Assembly (NCBI GenBank): GCA_007132495.1 | Contig: SLOL01000019.1 | Span: 1 to 48,767 of the forward strand | Length of the DNA stretch: 48,767 nt | Reading direction: 5' to 3' | From: Balneolales bacterium | Lineage (GTDB): Bacteria > Bacteroidota > Rhodothermia > Balneolales > Natronogracilivirgulaceae | Part shown: positions 8,732 to 17,734 of the stretch, in pieces | Position numbering within the stretch: position 1 is the first letter of the stretch | Layout: each line of letters starts with the position of its first letter | Made by a program: the position numbers and the translations under genes | The notes under the pieces: generated by a model | Database searches by the model: none | What the model saw: the letters and a program-made list of their open reading frames with translations, nothing else | Told to the model about the DNA's origin: nothing

Positions 8732-9919
8732 ATGGTGCCCATAATTAAATCACTTTCCGGCTTCCTGCCGGCAGTTTTTGTAATCTCTATAATGCTTTTT
8801 TCGCCAATACTCTCTTCGCCGGCGTCGGCGCAGGATATTGCATTCTCATATGCTCCTGAAACAGAGTCTCTGGCACCTGATCAATTCCGGATTGACCTGT
8901 TTGAAGCAGAGCGCCATGACCGGACGATCCGGGTTCGGGAAAACGAAATTGTTTTTGGTAACGGAGCCGGCATGCTGGCCGGATATGACCAGATATCGAT
9001 CAGCCCCGACCGTGCGTTTGTTGGAGCTCTTTTTTTACGCGGGGATAATGTCAGTGTCGAAATATACCGCTCGGACGGCTCGTTGGTACGCCGTTTCAGC
9101 GAGTTGGCCTCCTACGATCCCGACGATCCCTCAATACGGTTATATATGCTGAATGGCGGCAGTTTTTTTTATTGCGATAATATTGCGGGCTTCAGCTATT
9201 TTGATGAGCGGGGTGAACAGGTGTATCGCGCCTCAAACAGCTCCGGAAGTCCCGATGGGGAAACGATTTCCGAACTTGCTACAACCCCTTTTGGGACATC
9301 CGCTTTTGCTTATAACCCCAAAATATATGAAGGTGATCAGGTACATTCCCGCATACAGCGTATCGGTTTCGATGGGGAAACCCGACCGGTCGCCCGTTTT
9401 GATGCCGCCGGTATTGAAGATGTGACCCTGCATCCGGAGGGCCGGCTCATCATAGCACACCTGATTGACGAGGCAACCGGAAACCACAGGGCAAAAGTTA
9501 TCTCATTCCGTGGGGAGCTCCTGGCTGAAGTGGATTATGAGGACAACGAAATCCTGGAAATGGCTTTAAGTGAATGTGGCCGTTATGTGACCGCCCGCGC
9601 TTCAGGCAGGGTGTTGGTGCATGAGGTGACAACCGGTGAGCGTCTGGGAAGCGCCAGTTTTACAGAACAGGTCCTGGTTGCATCGTGGATGCCCGATAAC
9701 AGGCTCGCTGTACTTACCGGCACACGGTACGGAGATCGTGAACTGAATGATTTGCGAGCTCATATCATCGACGTCCGGCAGCGCCGGGTGGCCAGGGAAG
9801 AGACATCGCTGACCACCTATGAGGTGCCGCACGCTCCGCTGCAATTCAGCTTTCATGAGCAGGGGACGTACAAGCTGACAGGCACCAACCGGCCCATTGT
9901 CATCAGACACTCACTTTAA
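8732..9919 (+). CDS. Secreted protein of unknown function, beta-propeller-like
   Basis: This 395 aa protein has a clear signal peptide: a hydrophobic core at residues 9-27, then SPASA with probable type I cleavage before Gln34. The mature part is made of repeated beta-strand units with motifs such as ISPDRAFVGALF, LHPEGRLIIAHL, LSECGRYVTARA and MPDNRLAVLTG, spaced about 40-60 residues apart. This suggests a WD40/TolB-like propeller, but I do not recognise a named family. It is probably periplasmic or surface exposed. It stands alone, with a divergent gene upstream and the convergent clpC downstream. The in-frame TTG at 8726 adds only two residues; the ATG at 8732 is preferred. Confidence 0.75.
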   Translation: MVPIIKSLSGFLPAVFVISIMLFSPILSSPASAQDIAFSYAPETESLAPDQFRIDLFEAERHDRTIRVRENEIVFGNGAGMLAGYDQISISPDRAFVGALFLRGDNVSVEIYRSDGSLVRRFSELASYDPDDPSIRLYMLNGGSFFYCDNIAGFSYFDERGEQVYRASNSSGSPDGETISELATTPFGTSAFAYNPKIYEGDQVHSRIQRIGFDGETRPVARFDAAGIEDVTLHPEGRLIIAHLIDEATGNHRAKVISFRGELLAEVDYEDNEILEMALSECGRYVTARASGRVLVHEVTTGERLGSASFTEQVLVASWMPDNRLAVLTGTRYGDRELNDLRAHIIDVRQRRVAREETSLTTYEVPHAPLQFSFHEQGTYKLTGTNRPIVIRHSL

Positions 9920-9944
9920 AACTCCAATGTGACGGTTGGTTCAC

Positions 9945-12530
9945 TTAATTTCGCGATTCCGTGACGTTTTCAGAAGAAGCACCATTTTGCTTATCATCGC
10001 CTTTGTTTGTTTTCTCTGCCGGCTTGTCGGGTCTCTTCCATTCAAAGGTCAGATTATCCCGCGTACTGTTCATTTTGATGCGGATTAAGGAACCTTCGGG
10101 TTTTTCGGCACCCAGGATCTCCTCGGCGAGCGGATCCTCCACAAAGCGCTGGATTGCCCGCTTAAGCGGTCTGGCTCCGAATTTCTGATCAAAACCTTTC
10201 TCCGTCAGGAACTCTTTTGCCCCTTTGGTGATGTCGACCTTGTAGCCGAGATTCTCGATTCTCGAAAAGAGTTCTTCGGCCATATTGTCAATGATCTTGA
10301 AGATATCCGTTCGTTCAAGTGGCTTGAAGACAATGACATCATCTACCCGGTTCAAAAACTCCGGATTGAAGACTTTGGTCAGGGCATCCTGAATGGTTGC
10401 CTTCATTTTCGCGTAATCGAAGGTCGCTTCACTGTCGTCGAAACCGATGCCACGTCCCAGATTTTTTATGTCCCTCGCACCGATGTTGGAGGTCATGATG
10501 ACGATCGTATTGCGGAAATCCACTTTCCGCCCCAGACTGTCGGTTAATATGCCGTCGTCCAGCACCTGAAGCAGCAGGTTGAATACATCCGGGTGGGCTT
10601 TTTCAATTTCATCAAGCAATACCACACTGTAGGGCTTGCGCCGCACTTTTTCGGTTAAAATGCCGCCTTCTTCGTAACCGACATAACCCGGAGGTGCACC
10701 CACCAGGCGGGAGACCGAAAACTTCTCCATATACTCACTCATATCAATGCGAATGAGCGATTCGGCGGAATCAAACAGATACCTGGCCATTACCTTGGCC
10801 AACTCGGTTTTCCCGACACCGGTCGGCCCCAGAAAGATAAAGGATCCGATCGGGCGGAAGGGATCTTTGAGTCCGGCACGAGTTCGTTGTATCGCTTTGC
10901 TGAGCTTTGAAATCGCCTCTTCCTGCCCGATGACATGTGAGGAAAGCTCTTCATTCATCTTAAGGAGTTTCTGGCCTTCGCTCTGTGCAATTTTATTGAC
11001 AGGGACACCGGACATCATGGCCACTACTGTCGCGACATCTTCCTCCTCTACATTGTGGACGATCTTTTCACACTCTTTTTCCCATTCGCGCTGTTCATGC
11101 TCCAGCTCCTCTATCAGCCGTTTTTCGTTGTCCCGGAGCCGGGCGGCATCCTCGAAGCGCTGTTTCTTGACCATGTTGTTCTTTTCAGCACTGGTCAGTT
11201 CAATCTCTTCCTCAAGCTTTACGATATGATCGGGTACGTTAATATTGGAAAGATGGACCCGGGCCCCTGCTTCGTCAAGTGCATCAATCGCTTTGTCCGG
11301 CAGAAAACGGTCTGTGATATAGCGGTCGGTCATTTTAACGCAGGCATCGATCGCCTCTTCAGAATACCGGACACTGTGATGCTTCTCGTATTTACTCTTG
11401 ATCTGATTCAGGATCGTGATTGTTTGCTCCGCTGTGGTGGCGTCCACCATGATCTTCTGGAACCGTCGTTCGAGCGCACCATCTTTTTCGATATACTGGC
11501 GGTATTCGTTCAGGGTGGTTGCGCCGATGGCCTGGACATCCCCTCTCGCAAGTGCCGGTTTCAGCATGTTGGATGCGTCCAGAGAGCCGCTGGCCCCTCC
11601 GGCGCCTACAATGGTGTGCAACTCATCGATAAACAGTATGATATCCGGTGTCTTCTCCAGCTCATTCATGATGGCCTTCATCCGCTCTTCGAACTGACCG
11701 CGGTATTTGGTGCCGGCAACCAGTGCAGCAAGATCCAGTGCAACGACCCGCTTGTCATAGAGCACTCGAGAAACTTTCCGCTTGATAATGCGCAGGGCGA
11801 GCCCCTCTGCTATAGCGGTTTTACCGACTCCCGGTTCGCCGATGAGTACCGGATTGTTTTTCTTTCGCCGGCTGAGAACCTGAGCGACACGCTCAATCTC
11901 TTTTTCACGGCCGACAATAGGATCAAGTTTGTCTTCTTCAGCCAGTTTGGTCAGGTCTCGACCAAAATTATCAAGGACGGGTGTCTTTGTCTTTTCCATT
12001 TTTCGTTCTCTTGCACTTCCGGATGATGATTTGGGATTTCGTGAAGAAGGGGTTTCGCTGGCCTGGGTCTGGGGGGCATCCGACTTGGGAGCCTGTCCCG
12101 ATACAATCAGGTCGAGATCTTCCCGAACAGCATCATAGGTGATATTGAATTGTTGAAGAATCTGGGCTGCAATATTTTCATCGTCACGTAGCAAGGACAG
12201 CAGCAGATGTTCGGTCCCGATCGTATCACTTTTGTACAACTTGGCCTCCAGATAGGTGATGCGCAGAACCTTCTCGGCCTGTTTGGTCAATGGAATATTG
12301 CCGACGGTGACGGCTGCACCGGTACCCCGAACGGTCTCTTCAATGGTCTTTTTAAGTTTATAAAGATCGCACCGAAGATTTTTCAGGATTTTTATGGCCA
12401 CTCCGTCACCGAGACGCAGAATTCCTAGGATAAGATGTTCCGTACCGATATAATCATGCCCCAGCCGCAAGGCCTCCTCACGACTGAACTGTATGACATC
12501 ACGGACTCTGTTTGAAAAATTCCCTTCCAT
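9945..12530 (-). CDS. clpC: ClpC-type AAA+ chaperone-protease ATPase
   Basis: This 861 aa protein unfolds substrates and feeds them to ClpP. Domains in order: two Clp N repeats (about 3-145), a Ser/Pro-rich linker (about 146-180), AAA module 1 with Walker A GEPGVGKT (231-238) and Walker [10 protein letters not shown], a UVR-like coiled middle ([18 protein letters not shown]), then AAA module 2 with GPTGVGKT and [10 protein letters not shown], and a C-terminal D2-small domain. The UVR middle region and the length mark ClpC rather than ClpA or ClpB. The start at 12530 (MEGNFSNRV) matches family N-termini; an ATG 33 bases upstream would add an unlikely tail. The gene is monocistronic, with its own promoter and an inverted repeat in the leader. 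Confidence 0.95.
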   Translation of the reverse strand: MEGNFSNRVRDVIQFSREEALRLGHDYIGTEHLILGILRLGDGVAIKILKNLRCDLYKLKKTIEETVRGTGAAVTVGNIPLTKQAEKVLRITYLEAKLYKSDTIGTEHLLLSLLRDDENIAAQILQQFNITYDAVREDLDLIVSGQAPKSDAPQTQASETPSSRNPKSSSGSARERKMEKTKTPVLDNFGRDLTKLAEEDKLDPIVGREKEIERVAQVLSRRKKNNPVLIGEPGVGKTAIAEGLALRIIKRKVSRVLYDKRVVALDLAALVAGTKYRGQFEERMKAIMNELEKTPDIILFIDELHTIVGAGGASGSLDASNMLKPALARGDVQAIGATTLNEYRQYIEKDGALERRFQKIMVDATTAEQTITILNQIKSKYEKHHSVRYSEEAIDACVKMTDRYITDRFLPDKAIDALDEAGARVHLSNINVPDHIVKLEEEIELTSAEKNNMVKKQRFEDAARLRDNEKRLIEELEHEQREWEKECEKIVHNVEEEDVATVVAMMSGVPVNKIAQSEGQKLLKMNEELSSHVIGQEEAISKLSKAIQRTRAGLKDPFRPIGSFIFLGPTGVGKTELAKVMARYLFDSAESLIRIDMSEYMEKFSVSRLVGAPPGYVGYEEGGILTEKVRRKPYSVVLLDEIEKAHPDVFNLLLQVLDDGILTDSLGRKVDFRNTIVIMTSNIGARDIKNLGRGIGFDDSEATFDYAKMKATIQDALTKVFNPEFLNRVDDVIVFKPLERTDIFKIIDNMAEELFSRIENLGYKVDITKGAKEFLTEKGFDQKFGARPLKRAIQRFVEDPLAEEILGAEKPEGSLIRIKMNSTRDNLTFEWKRPDKPAEKTNKGDDKQNGASSENVTESRN

Positions 12531-12575
12531 ATTAACCGAAGCTACTGGGATGAATGAATGCATTGCTCACCAAAG

Positions 12576-12604
12576 TGACAACGCGTACATATAAACCGTT
12601 GTCA
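12576..12604. promoter_or_regulatory. Perfect 8 bp inverted repeat in the clpC leader
   Basis: TGACAACG (12576-12583) and CGTTGTCA (12597-12604) are perfect inverted copies separated by 13 bases. They lie 46-74 bases upstream of the clpC start and downstream of the proposed promoter. This could be an operator for a stress regulator or an RNA hairpin; it is not CIRCE (TTAGCACTC-N9-GAGTGCTAA). Confidence 0.5.
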
Positions 12605-12629
12605 TTTTGATAACGTTCAGAACGAAAAA

Positions 12630-12660
12630 CGAATGTAGTTCGAGCTTAGTGTAAATGCAA
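12630..12660 (-). promoter_or_regulatory. Candidate clpC promoter
   Basis: Minus-strand TTG (12660-12658), 20 bases, then TACATTCG (12637-12630), one mismatch from TAnnTTTG. Transcription would start near 12623, leaving a leader of about 90 nt that contains the inverted repeat at 12576-12604. Confidence 0.45.
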
Positions 12661-12668
12661 GCGAAGGA

Positions 12669-14180
12669 TCAGAATAAAGTTTTGCCCGTCATTTCATCCG
12701 GTTGGGGGATTTCCATCAGTTTGAGCAGAGAGGGAGCAACATCGGCGAGGATACCATCCGCGACCGTAGTCACTTCCGGGGCATTAACCACAATGAACGG
12801 CACTTTACTGGTGGTATGTGCCGTATGGGGGCTCCCGTCCTCTTCCTTCATCTTGTCGGCATTTCCATGGTCGGCGATAACGATCATCTTGTACCCCCGG
12901 TCCGTTGCAGAACGTACAATTTGTTCCATGCATTGATCCACTGTTTCAACAGCTTTAACGGTGGCGTCAAAATCTCCGGTATGTCCGACCATGTCGGGAT
13001 TGGCGAAGTTGAGAATGATCATTTCGTAACTGTCATTCTCAATAATTTTTACCAGCTCATCCGTTAATTCCGGAGCGCTCATCTCGGGTTGATGATCATA
13101 GGTAGGAACTTTCGGACTCTGAATCATCTTGCGGTCCTCACCTTCATTGGGCTCTTCCACACCTCCGTTAAAGAAATAGGTGACATGGGGATATTTTTCC
13201 GTCTCGGCTATCCTCAGCTGCCGCATTCCCCTGGACGCAACCACTTCCCCCAGTGTGTTTTTCATGGTCAGCGGGGGGTAGGCTACACGGACATTGGTGA
13301 ATCGCTTATCATATTGCGTGAAACTGACGTAGTGAAGATTCAGATCCGTTGCTACCGGAAAGTCATTAAAACCGTCGGTAGTCAGAGCGGCCGTAATCTG
13401 GCGGGCACGGTCACCTCGAATATTATAAAAAATTACCGGATCATTTTTCTCGAAGCGGGAGGATGGATGATCGTCAAGCAGGATGGGATCGATAAATTCG
13501 TCGGTAACACCCTCCTCATAAGACTCCTTGACGGCACGGACCGGATCATCCGATTTGCGGCCTTTGCCGTGAACCAGCAGATCATACGCCTTCTGGGTCC
13601 GTTCCCAACGGCGATCCCGGTCCATGGCGTAATAGCGTCCGACAACAGATGCCAGTGTTCCACATCCTGTTTCAGCCGCCTGTTTCTGAAACTCTTTTAT
13701 GTACCGTTCACCACCATGCGGCGAAGTATCCCGGCCGTCAGTAAATGCGTGGACGTAGATATTTTCAACTCCCTGCTCTTTGAAAAATTTAAGAAGTGCG
13801 AAAACATGGTTGTTATGGCTGTGAACACCACCATCGGAAAAGAGTCCCATAATGTGCACCTTTCCGGACTTTCGGGCCTGTTCTGCCGCTTCAAGGAGCG
13901 TTTCATTGCGGAAGAAACCCTTGTCTTGAATATCTTTGTTTACCCGTGTGAGCTCTTGCCATACGATTCGCCCGGCTCCAATATTGAGATGTCCCACTTC
14001 GGAGTTTCCGAACTGGCCTTCCGGCAAGCCCACATCCATCCCGGATGCACTGAGTTTGGAATTGGGATTTGATTTCAGCAGTGAATCAATGAAAGGAGTC
14101 TTTGCGTGTGCAATAGCACTGACAGAATCATCATCGGCAATGCCGTATCCGTCTAAGATTGCAAGAAAGGCTTTGGCCAT
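12669..14180 (-). CDS. gpmI: 2,3-bisphosphoglycerate-independent phosphoglycerate mutase
   Basis: This 503 aa enzyme interconverts 3- and 2-phosphoglycerate in glycolysis and gluconeogenesis using two Mn ions. The alkaline-phosphatase-fold metal site is visible: LAILDGYGI at 7-15, the phosphoserine motif GNSEVGHLNIGAG with Ser60, and C-terminal VIADHGNAD and SPHTAHT. HAFTDGRDTSP and VVGRYYAMDRD, typical of the phosphatase-transferase insertion, are present. The length is normal (about 510 aa). It is a cytoplasmic, housekeeping enzyme. It has its own leader with an inverted repeat and is not obviously co-transcribed with rpsT, 193 bp upstream. Confidence 0.97.
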   Translation of the reverse strand: MAKAFLAILDGYGIADDDSVSAIAHAKTPFIDSLLKSNPNSKLSASGMDVGLPEGQFGNSEVGHLNIGAGRIVWQELTRVNKDIQDKGFFRNETLLEAAEQARKSGKVHIMGLFSDGGVHSHNNHVFALLKFFKEQGVENIYVHAFTDGRDTSPHGGERYIKEFQKQAAETGCGTLASVVGRYYAMDRDRRWERTQKAYDLLVHGKGRKSDDPVRAVKESYEEGVTDEFIDPILLDDHPSSRFEKNDPVIFYNIRGDRARQITAALTTDGFNDFPVATDLNLHYVSFTQYDKRFTNVRVAYPPLTMKNTLGEVVASRGMRQLRIAETEKYPHVTYFFNGGVEEPNEGEDRKMIQSPKVPTYDHQPEMSAPELTDELVKIIENDSYEMIILNFANPDMVGHTGDFDATVKAVETVDQCMEQIVRSATDRGYKMIVIADHGNADKMKEEDGSPHTAHTTSKVPFIVVNAPEVTTVADGILADVAPSLLKLMEIPQPDEMTGKTLF

Positions 14181-14204
14181 GGAATAAGTTACGGTTGGTT
14201 CATC

Positions 14205-14231
14205 GTTTCCGGACCGGTCATTTCCGGAAAC
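14205..14231. promoter_or_regulatory. Perfect 9 bp inverted repeat upstream of gpmI
   Basis: GTTTCCGGA (14205-14213) and TCCGGAAAC (14223-14231) are exact inverted copies with a 9 base spacer, 25-51 bases before the gpmI start. It may be an operator or leader hairpin. It has no T-tract, so it is unlikely to be the rpsT terminator. Confidence 0.4.
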
Positions 14232-14373
14232 ATGGTTGCAAGTGTAAGATAAAAAGTTGCGCTGGAGCTGTATGGATACACATTGGGGGCAATGCGATAA
14301 CCGCTAAAAGAAATAATGTCCGGTATGGGTTCGTCCGGGATAAGGCAGGATATTGCGGATCGGAGAAAACAAT

Positions 14374-14628
14374 TTATCCGAGGTTGTTAACGTGACGGAC
14401 CAGCATGGACTTCTTGTTTGCCGCGTAGTTCTTGTGGACAAGACCCTTGCAGGCAAGTCGGTCGATATACGATACAGCGTCGCCAAGCCTGGCCTGGCCC
14501 TGCTCTTTTTCAGTGGCTTCTAATACATTACGTGTCAAGGTGCGCATTCTGGAGCGCTTTTCACGATTTGCAAGACGGCGTTTGCTGGATTGACGTACAC
14601 GTTTTACGGCTGATTTGTGTTGAGGCAT
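14374..14628 (-). CDS. rpsT: 30S ribosomal protein S20
   Basis: This 84 aa protein is rich in Arg and Lys and starts MPQHKSAVKRVRQSSKRR, the classic S20 N-terminus that binds the 5' and 3' minor domains of 16S rRNA. The helical pattern and length (about 85 aa) match the family. The gene stands alone, divergent from cmk, with a well matched promoter at 14679-14709. No clear intrinsic terminator is visible in the 193 bp between it and gpmI. Confidence 0.96.
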   Translation of the reverse strand: MPQHKSAVKRVRQSSKRRLANREKRSRMRTLTRNVLEATEKEQGQARLGDAVSYIDRLACKGLVHKNYAANKKSMLVRHVNNLG

Positions 14629-14678
14629 GATCGATTAAAACATTCTTTGTTCGTGATTGACGAATTCTGCTGAATTGA

Positions 14679-14709
14679 CAAATTTATGTTTTTGGCAGAC
14701 TATTTACAA
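14679..14709 (-). promoter_or_regulatory. Bacteroidota-type promoter of rpsT
   Basis: Minus-strand TTG (14709-14707), 20 bases, then TAAATTTG (14686-14679), a full match to TAnnTTTG. The same site can be read as TTGTAA-17-TAAATT. It lies 50 bases upstream of the rpsT start. Confidence 0.55.
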
Positions 14710-14716
14710 GAATTTT

Positions 14717-14747
14717 TTGCAAAAAAATAACGAATCGCCTAAATTAC
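14717..14747 (+). promoter_or_regulatory. Candidate cmk promoter
   Basis: TTG (14717-14719), 20 bases, then TAAATTAC (14740-14747), two mismatches from TAnnTTTG. Transcription would begin near 14754, just ahead of the TTG start of cmk at 14792. This argues against the longer frame that begins at 14657. Confidence 0.4.
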
Positions 14748-14791
14748 GCAACATTTGCAAATTTACGTCTTCAGTTAACGGAATAATATCT

Positions 14792-15454
14792 TTGATCATT
14801 GTTATTGATGGACCGGCTGGTGCCGGTAAAAGCACTACGGCCAAAGAAGTAGCTCGCCAGAGCGGGTTTGATTATGTAGACAGCGGTGCAATCTACCGGG
14901 GTTTTACATATCTTTATTTGGCTTGCGGGTGTGATCACTCCGGGTTTCTGAAGAAGTTGCATGAGCATGATCTTCAATTTGATTTTCACATAACGGAAGC
15001 AAGAGTTTTTTCAGGTGACAAGGAAATCACCCGGGAAATCCGCTCCCGTGAAGTCAGTAATCATGTAAGCGAAGTTGCAGCAATGCCGGAAGTACGTAAC
15101 GTGGTTTGCGATATTCTCCGCAACATTTCCGGCAATAAAAATGCGGTACTCGAAGGACGTGATCTGGGAACGGTCGTTTTTCCCGATGCAGACATGAAGT
15201 TTTTTTTGACTGCGGACACGGACGCCAGAGCTAAACGCCGCTATGAAGAACAGATCCGAACCGAATCAGGTATATCACTTGATGAAGTCGTTGAAAATTT
15301 GAATAAACGTGACCATATCGATTCAACACGGGCAATTGCTCCGCTGAAGAAGGCCGATGATGCAGTCGTTATTGATTCGACGGCGATGACGTTTGAGGAA
15401 CAGGTGGCACGAATTATGCAATACATACGTAATTACCGTACCGCCAATAAGTAG
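14792..15454 (+). CDS. cmk: Cytidylate kinase
   Basis: This enzyme phosphorylates CMP and dCMP with ATP. From the TTG at 14792 the protein is 220 aa and starts right before the P-loop DGPAGAGKST, as cytidylate kinases normally do. YVDSGAIYRG, EGRDLGTVVFPDA and the lid ARAKRRYEE follow in the family order. A longer open frame reaches back to 14657, but the extra 45 residues are not part of the family and overlap the proposed promoter. The next gene is rpsA 87 bp downstream; a cmk-rpsA pairing is very common in bacteria, so the two probably form one operon. Confidence 0.93.
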   Translation: MIIVIDGPAGAGKSTTAKEVARQSGFDYVDSGAIYRGFTYLYLACGCDHSGFLKKLHEHDLQFDFHITEARVFSGDKEITREIRSREVSNHVSEVAAMPEVRNVVCDILRNISGNKNAVLEGRDLGTVVFPDADMKFFLTADTDARAKRRYEEQIRTESGISLDEVVENLNKRDHIDSTRAIAPLKKADDAVVIDSTAMTFEEQVARIMQYIRNYRTANK

Positions 15455-15541
15455 ATTTACAGATAACAAACCGAAACATGAACCCCAATCCCCTGTTCAG
15501 AACATCGATCAGGTGGCTAACTGAAACAAAGGATACGTTAA

Positions 15542-17638
15542 ATGACCGATGAAGTAAAAAAAGACCAAAATAACAAGGAAGTAGATAAAGAGACTGCTGC
15601 CAAAACCAAAGAACAAGTCGAAGAGACAGCGGAGAAATCTGCCGGGACAGGCAATGAGTCTGCTGCAGAGGAAAAGAGTGCAGATCAAGAGACGGGGAGC
15701 CGTTCAACTGCTGCAGAGGAAGCAGCGGAGACGTCCGCCGACGAGGCTGTGAAAGAAGAGGCCCCGGCCGCTGAAGAAGAACCGGCTTCAGAACAGGATG
15801 CGGCTTCAGAAAAAGACGAGGAGACCTTCATACCCTCATTCACAGGCCAGGTAGGAGACAAAGTATACAAGCTTGAGGAGCTGGAAGAGGCATCCGAGGA
15901 ATATGATGATGATCAGTTCAATGATCTCGTCAAAATGTATGAAGGTACACTCACCGCTTTTACCGAGAAGGAAATTGTTACCGGTCGTGTTCTCTCCATC
16001 GACGAGAAATATGTTATTGTTGACATCGGTTTCAAGTCCGAGGGTATTGTTCCGCTTAATGAATTCAAGAATCCTGAAAACCTGAATGTCGGGGACGAAG
16101 TTGAAGTTTTTCTGGATAAAGTGGAAGACCGTGACGGCCAGCTGGTTCTTTCGCGTCGTAAAGCCGACTCCCTGCGTGTCTGGCAGGATATTGAAGAAGC
16201 TCACAATACCGAAAAAATTATTGAAGGCTATATCAAACGCCGTATCAAAGGCGGTATGGTGGTGGATATCCACGGTATCGATGCCTTCCTTCCGGGATCC
16301 CAAATTGATGTACGGCCGGTACGCGACTTCGACGCCTATGTCGGCAAGACCATGGAATTCATGGTGGTCAAGCTGAACATGTCAAGTGAAAATGTAGTCG
16401 TATCTCACCGCGCACTGGTGGAATCCGATCTTGAAGAGCAGCGTGAACAGATTCTCGCCAGCATGGAACCGGGGCAGATTCTCGAAGGTATAGTCAAGAA
16501 TATTACCGACTTCGGAGTCTTTATCGATCTGGGCGGCGTTGACGGCCTGCTTCATATTACCGACCTTTCATGGGGACGTGTGGAGCATCCCTCCGAAATC
16601 ATCAACCTGGATCAGCGTCTGAATGTGGTGGTCCTGGAGTTCGATGAGGAGCGCAAGCGCATATCACTCGGCCTGAAACAGCTTCAGCCGCATCCGTGGG
16701 ATGAAATTGACGGCAAATACCCCGAGAAGATTCAGGTTCAGGGTAAAGTGGTCTCCATCGCCGATTACGGTGCCTTTATTGAACTGGAAAAAGGCGTGGA
16801 AGGACTTGTCCACATCAGTGAAATGTCCTGGACACAACACATCAAGCATCCATCACAACTGGTAGAGAAAAATCAGGTGATCGAGTGTGTGGTTCTGAAT
16901 ATCAACAAGGACGAACGCAAAGTGTCCCTGGGTGTGAAACAACTCCAGTCCGATCCGTGGGAGGATCTGCTCGATCGTTATCCCGTTGGATCCAAACATA
17001 AAGGAGTGGTTCGCAACCTGACCAACTTCGGCGTTTTTGTGGAACTGGAGCCCGGCATAGACGGACTTGTTCATATTTCCGATATGAGCTGGACCGACAA
17101 GGTTAACCATCCCAGTGAAATCGTTAATAAAGGGGATGAAATCGAGGTGGTTATTCTGTCCGTTGATTTTGACAATCGCAGAATTTCCCTGGGACATAAA
17201 CAGGTACAGGAGAATCCCTGGGAAAAATACGCGGTGGAATACGCCGTCGGCAGTGAAACCGAAGCTGTGGTAACCAAAATTACCGACAGAGGCGTGTTTG
17301 CAAAGCTGCCTCTCGGGGTGGAAGCATTCATGCCGGCACGTGAAGCTCAGAATGGTGATTCGCTGGCCGATTCATACAAGGAGGATGACAAGCTGAAAGT
17401 GGTGGTCACCGAGCTGGATGAAAACAGTAAAAGCATCATCATCAGTGAAAACAAACTCGGCAAGATGGAAGAAGCCAAAAAGCAACCCGCAGCAGCCAAA
17501 GGCAAGAAGAAAGAAAAAGAGGCGGAAACTTCAACTTCCGGAGCGTTGACACTCGGTGAGATGTCCGGCTTGAAAGACCTCAAGGAAAAACTTCAAAAGA
17601 AAGAAGACGAGGATAGCAAAGCTGACAAGAAAAGCTGA
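15542..17638 (+). CDS. rpsA: 30S ribosomal protein S1 with acidic N-terminal extension
   Basis: This 698 aa protein unwinds and holds mRNA on the small ribosomal subunit. Six S1 (OB-fold) repeats run from about residue 143 to 635; repeats 3-6 are the most regular, each with a core like FGVFIDLGGVDGLLHITDLSW. Residues 1 to about 95 form a low-complexity extension rich in Glu, Ala and Ser that is absent from the E. coli protein. The tail (about 645-698) is Lys/Glu rich. It sits in a probable operon with cmk and ends at a strong intrinsic terminator. AAAGGA lies about 8 bases before the ATG. Confidence 0.96.
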   Translation: MTDEVKKDQNNKEVDKETAAKTKEQVEETAEKSAGTGNESAAEEKSADQETGSRSTAAEEAAETSADEAVKEEAPAAEEEPASEQDAASEKDEETFIPSFTGQVGDKVYKLEELEEASEEYDDDQFNDLVKMYEGTLTAFTEKEIVTGRVLSIDEKYVIVDIGFKSEGIVPLNEFKNPENLNVGDEVEVFLDKVEDRDGQLVLSRRKADSLRVWQDIEEAHNTEKIIEGYIKRRIKGGMVVDIHGIDAFLPGSQIDVRPVRDFDAYVGKTMEFMVVKLNMSSENVVVSHRALVESDLEEQREQILASMEPGQILEGIVKNITDFGVFIDLGGVDGLLHITDLSWGRVEHPSEIINLDQRLNVVVLEFDEERKRISLGLKQLQPHPWDEIDGKYPEKIQVQGKVVSIADYGAFIELEKGVEGLVHISEMSWTQHIKHPSQLVEKNQVIECVVLNINKDERKVSLGVKQLQSDPWEDLLDRYPVGSKHKGVVRNLTNFGVFVELEPGIDGLVHISDMSWTDKVNHPSEIVNKGDEIEVVILSVDFDNRRISLGHKQVQENPWEKYAVEYAVGSETEAVVTKITDRGVFAKLPLGVEAFMPAREAQNGDSLADSYKEDDKLKVVVTELDENSKSIIISENKLGKMEEAKKQPAAAKGKKKEKEAETSTSGALTLGEMSGLKDLKEKLQKKEDEDSKADKKS

Positions 17639-17674
17639 TTCGCAACGTTATCCGAACGTTCGATTACGAAAAGG

Positions 17675-17715
17675 CAGGTGGACTGATGTGTATCAGGCCA
17701 CCTGTTGCTTTTTTT
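17675..17715 (+). terminator. Intrinsic terminator of rpsA
   Basis: CAGGTGG (17675-17681) pairs with CCACCTG (17698-17704), with an inner stem CTGAT/ATCAG, followed by GCTT and a T-run (17709-17715). It ends the cmk-rpsA unit only about 20 bases before the nadA start. Confidence 0.88.
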
Positions 17716-17734
17716 CATTTTAAGCCGAATAAAG

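Noticed and set aside
13089..14072. 327-codon open frame antisense to gpmI
   Set aside because: It lies fully opposite a certain gene and its translation shows no family motif; long antisense frames are common at this GC content. The same holds for 11055-12026 opposite clpC.
14657..14791. N-terminal extension of cmk
   Set aside because: The extra 45 codons are not found in cytidylate kinases, overlap two promoters, and read as intergenic sequence.
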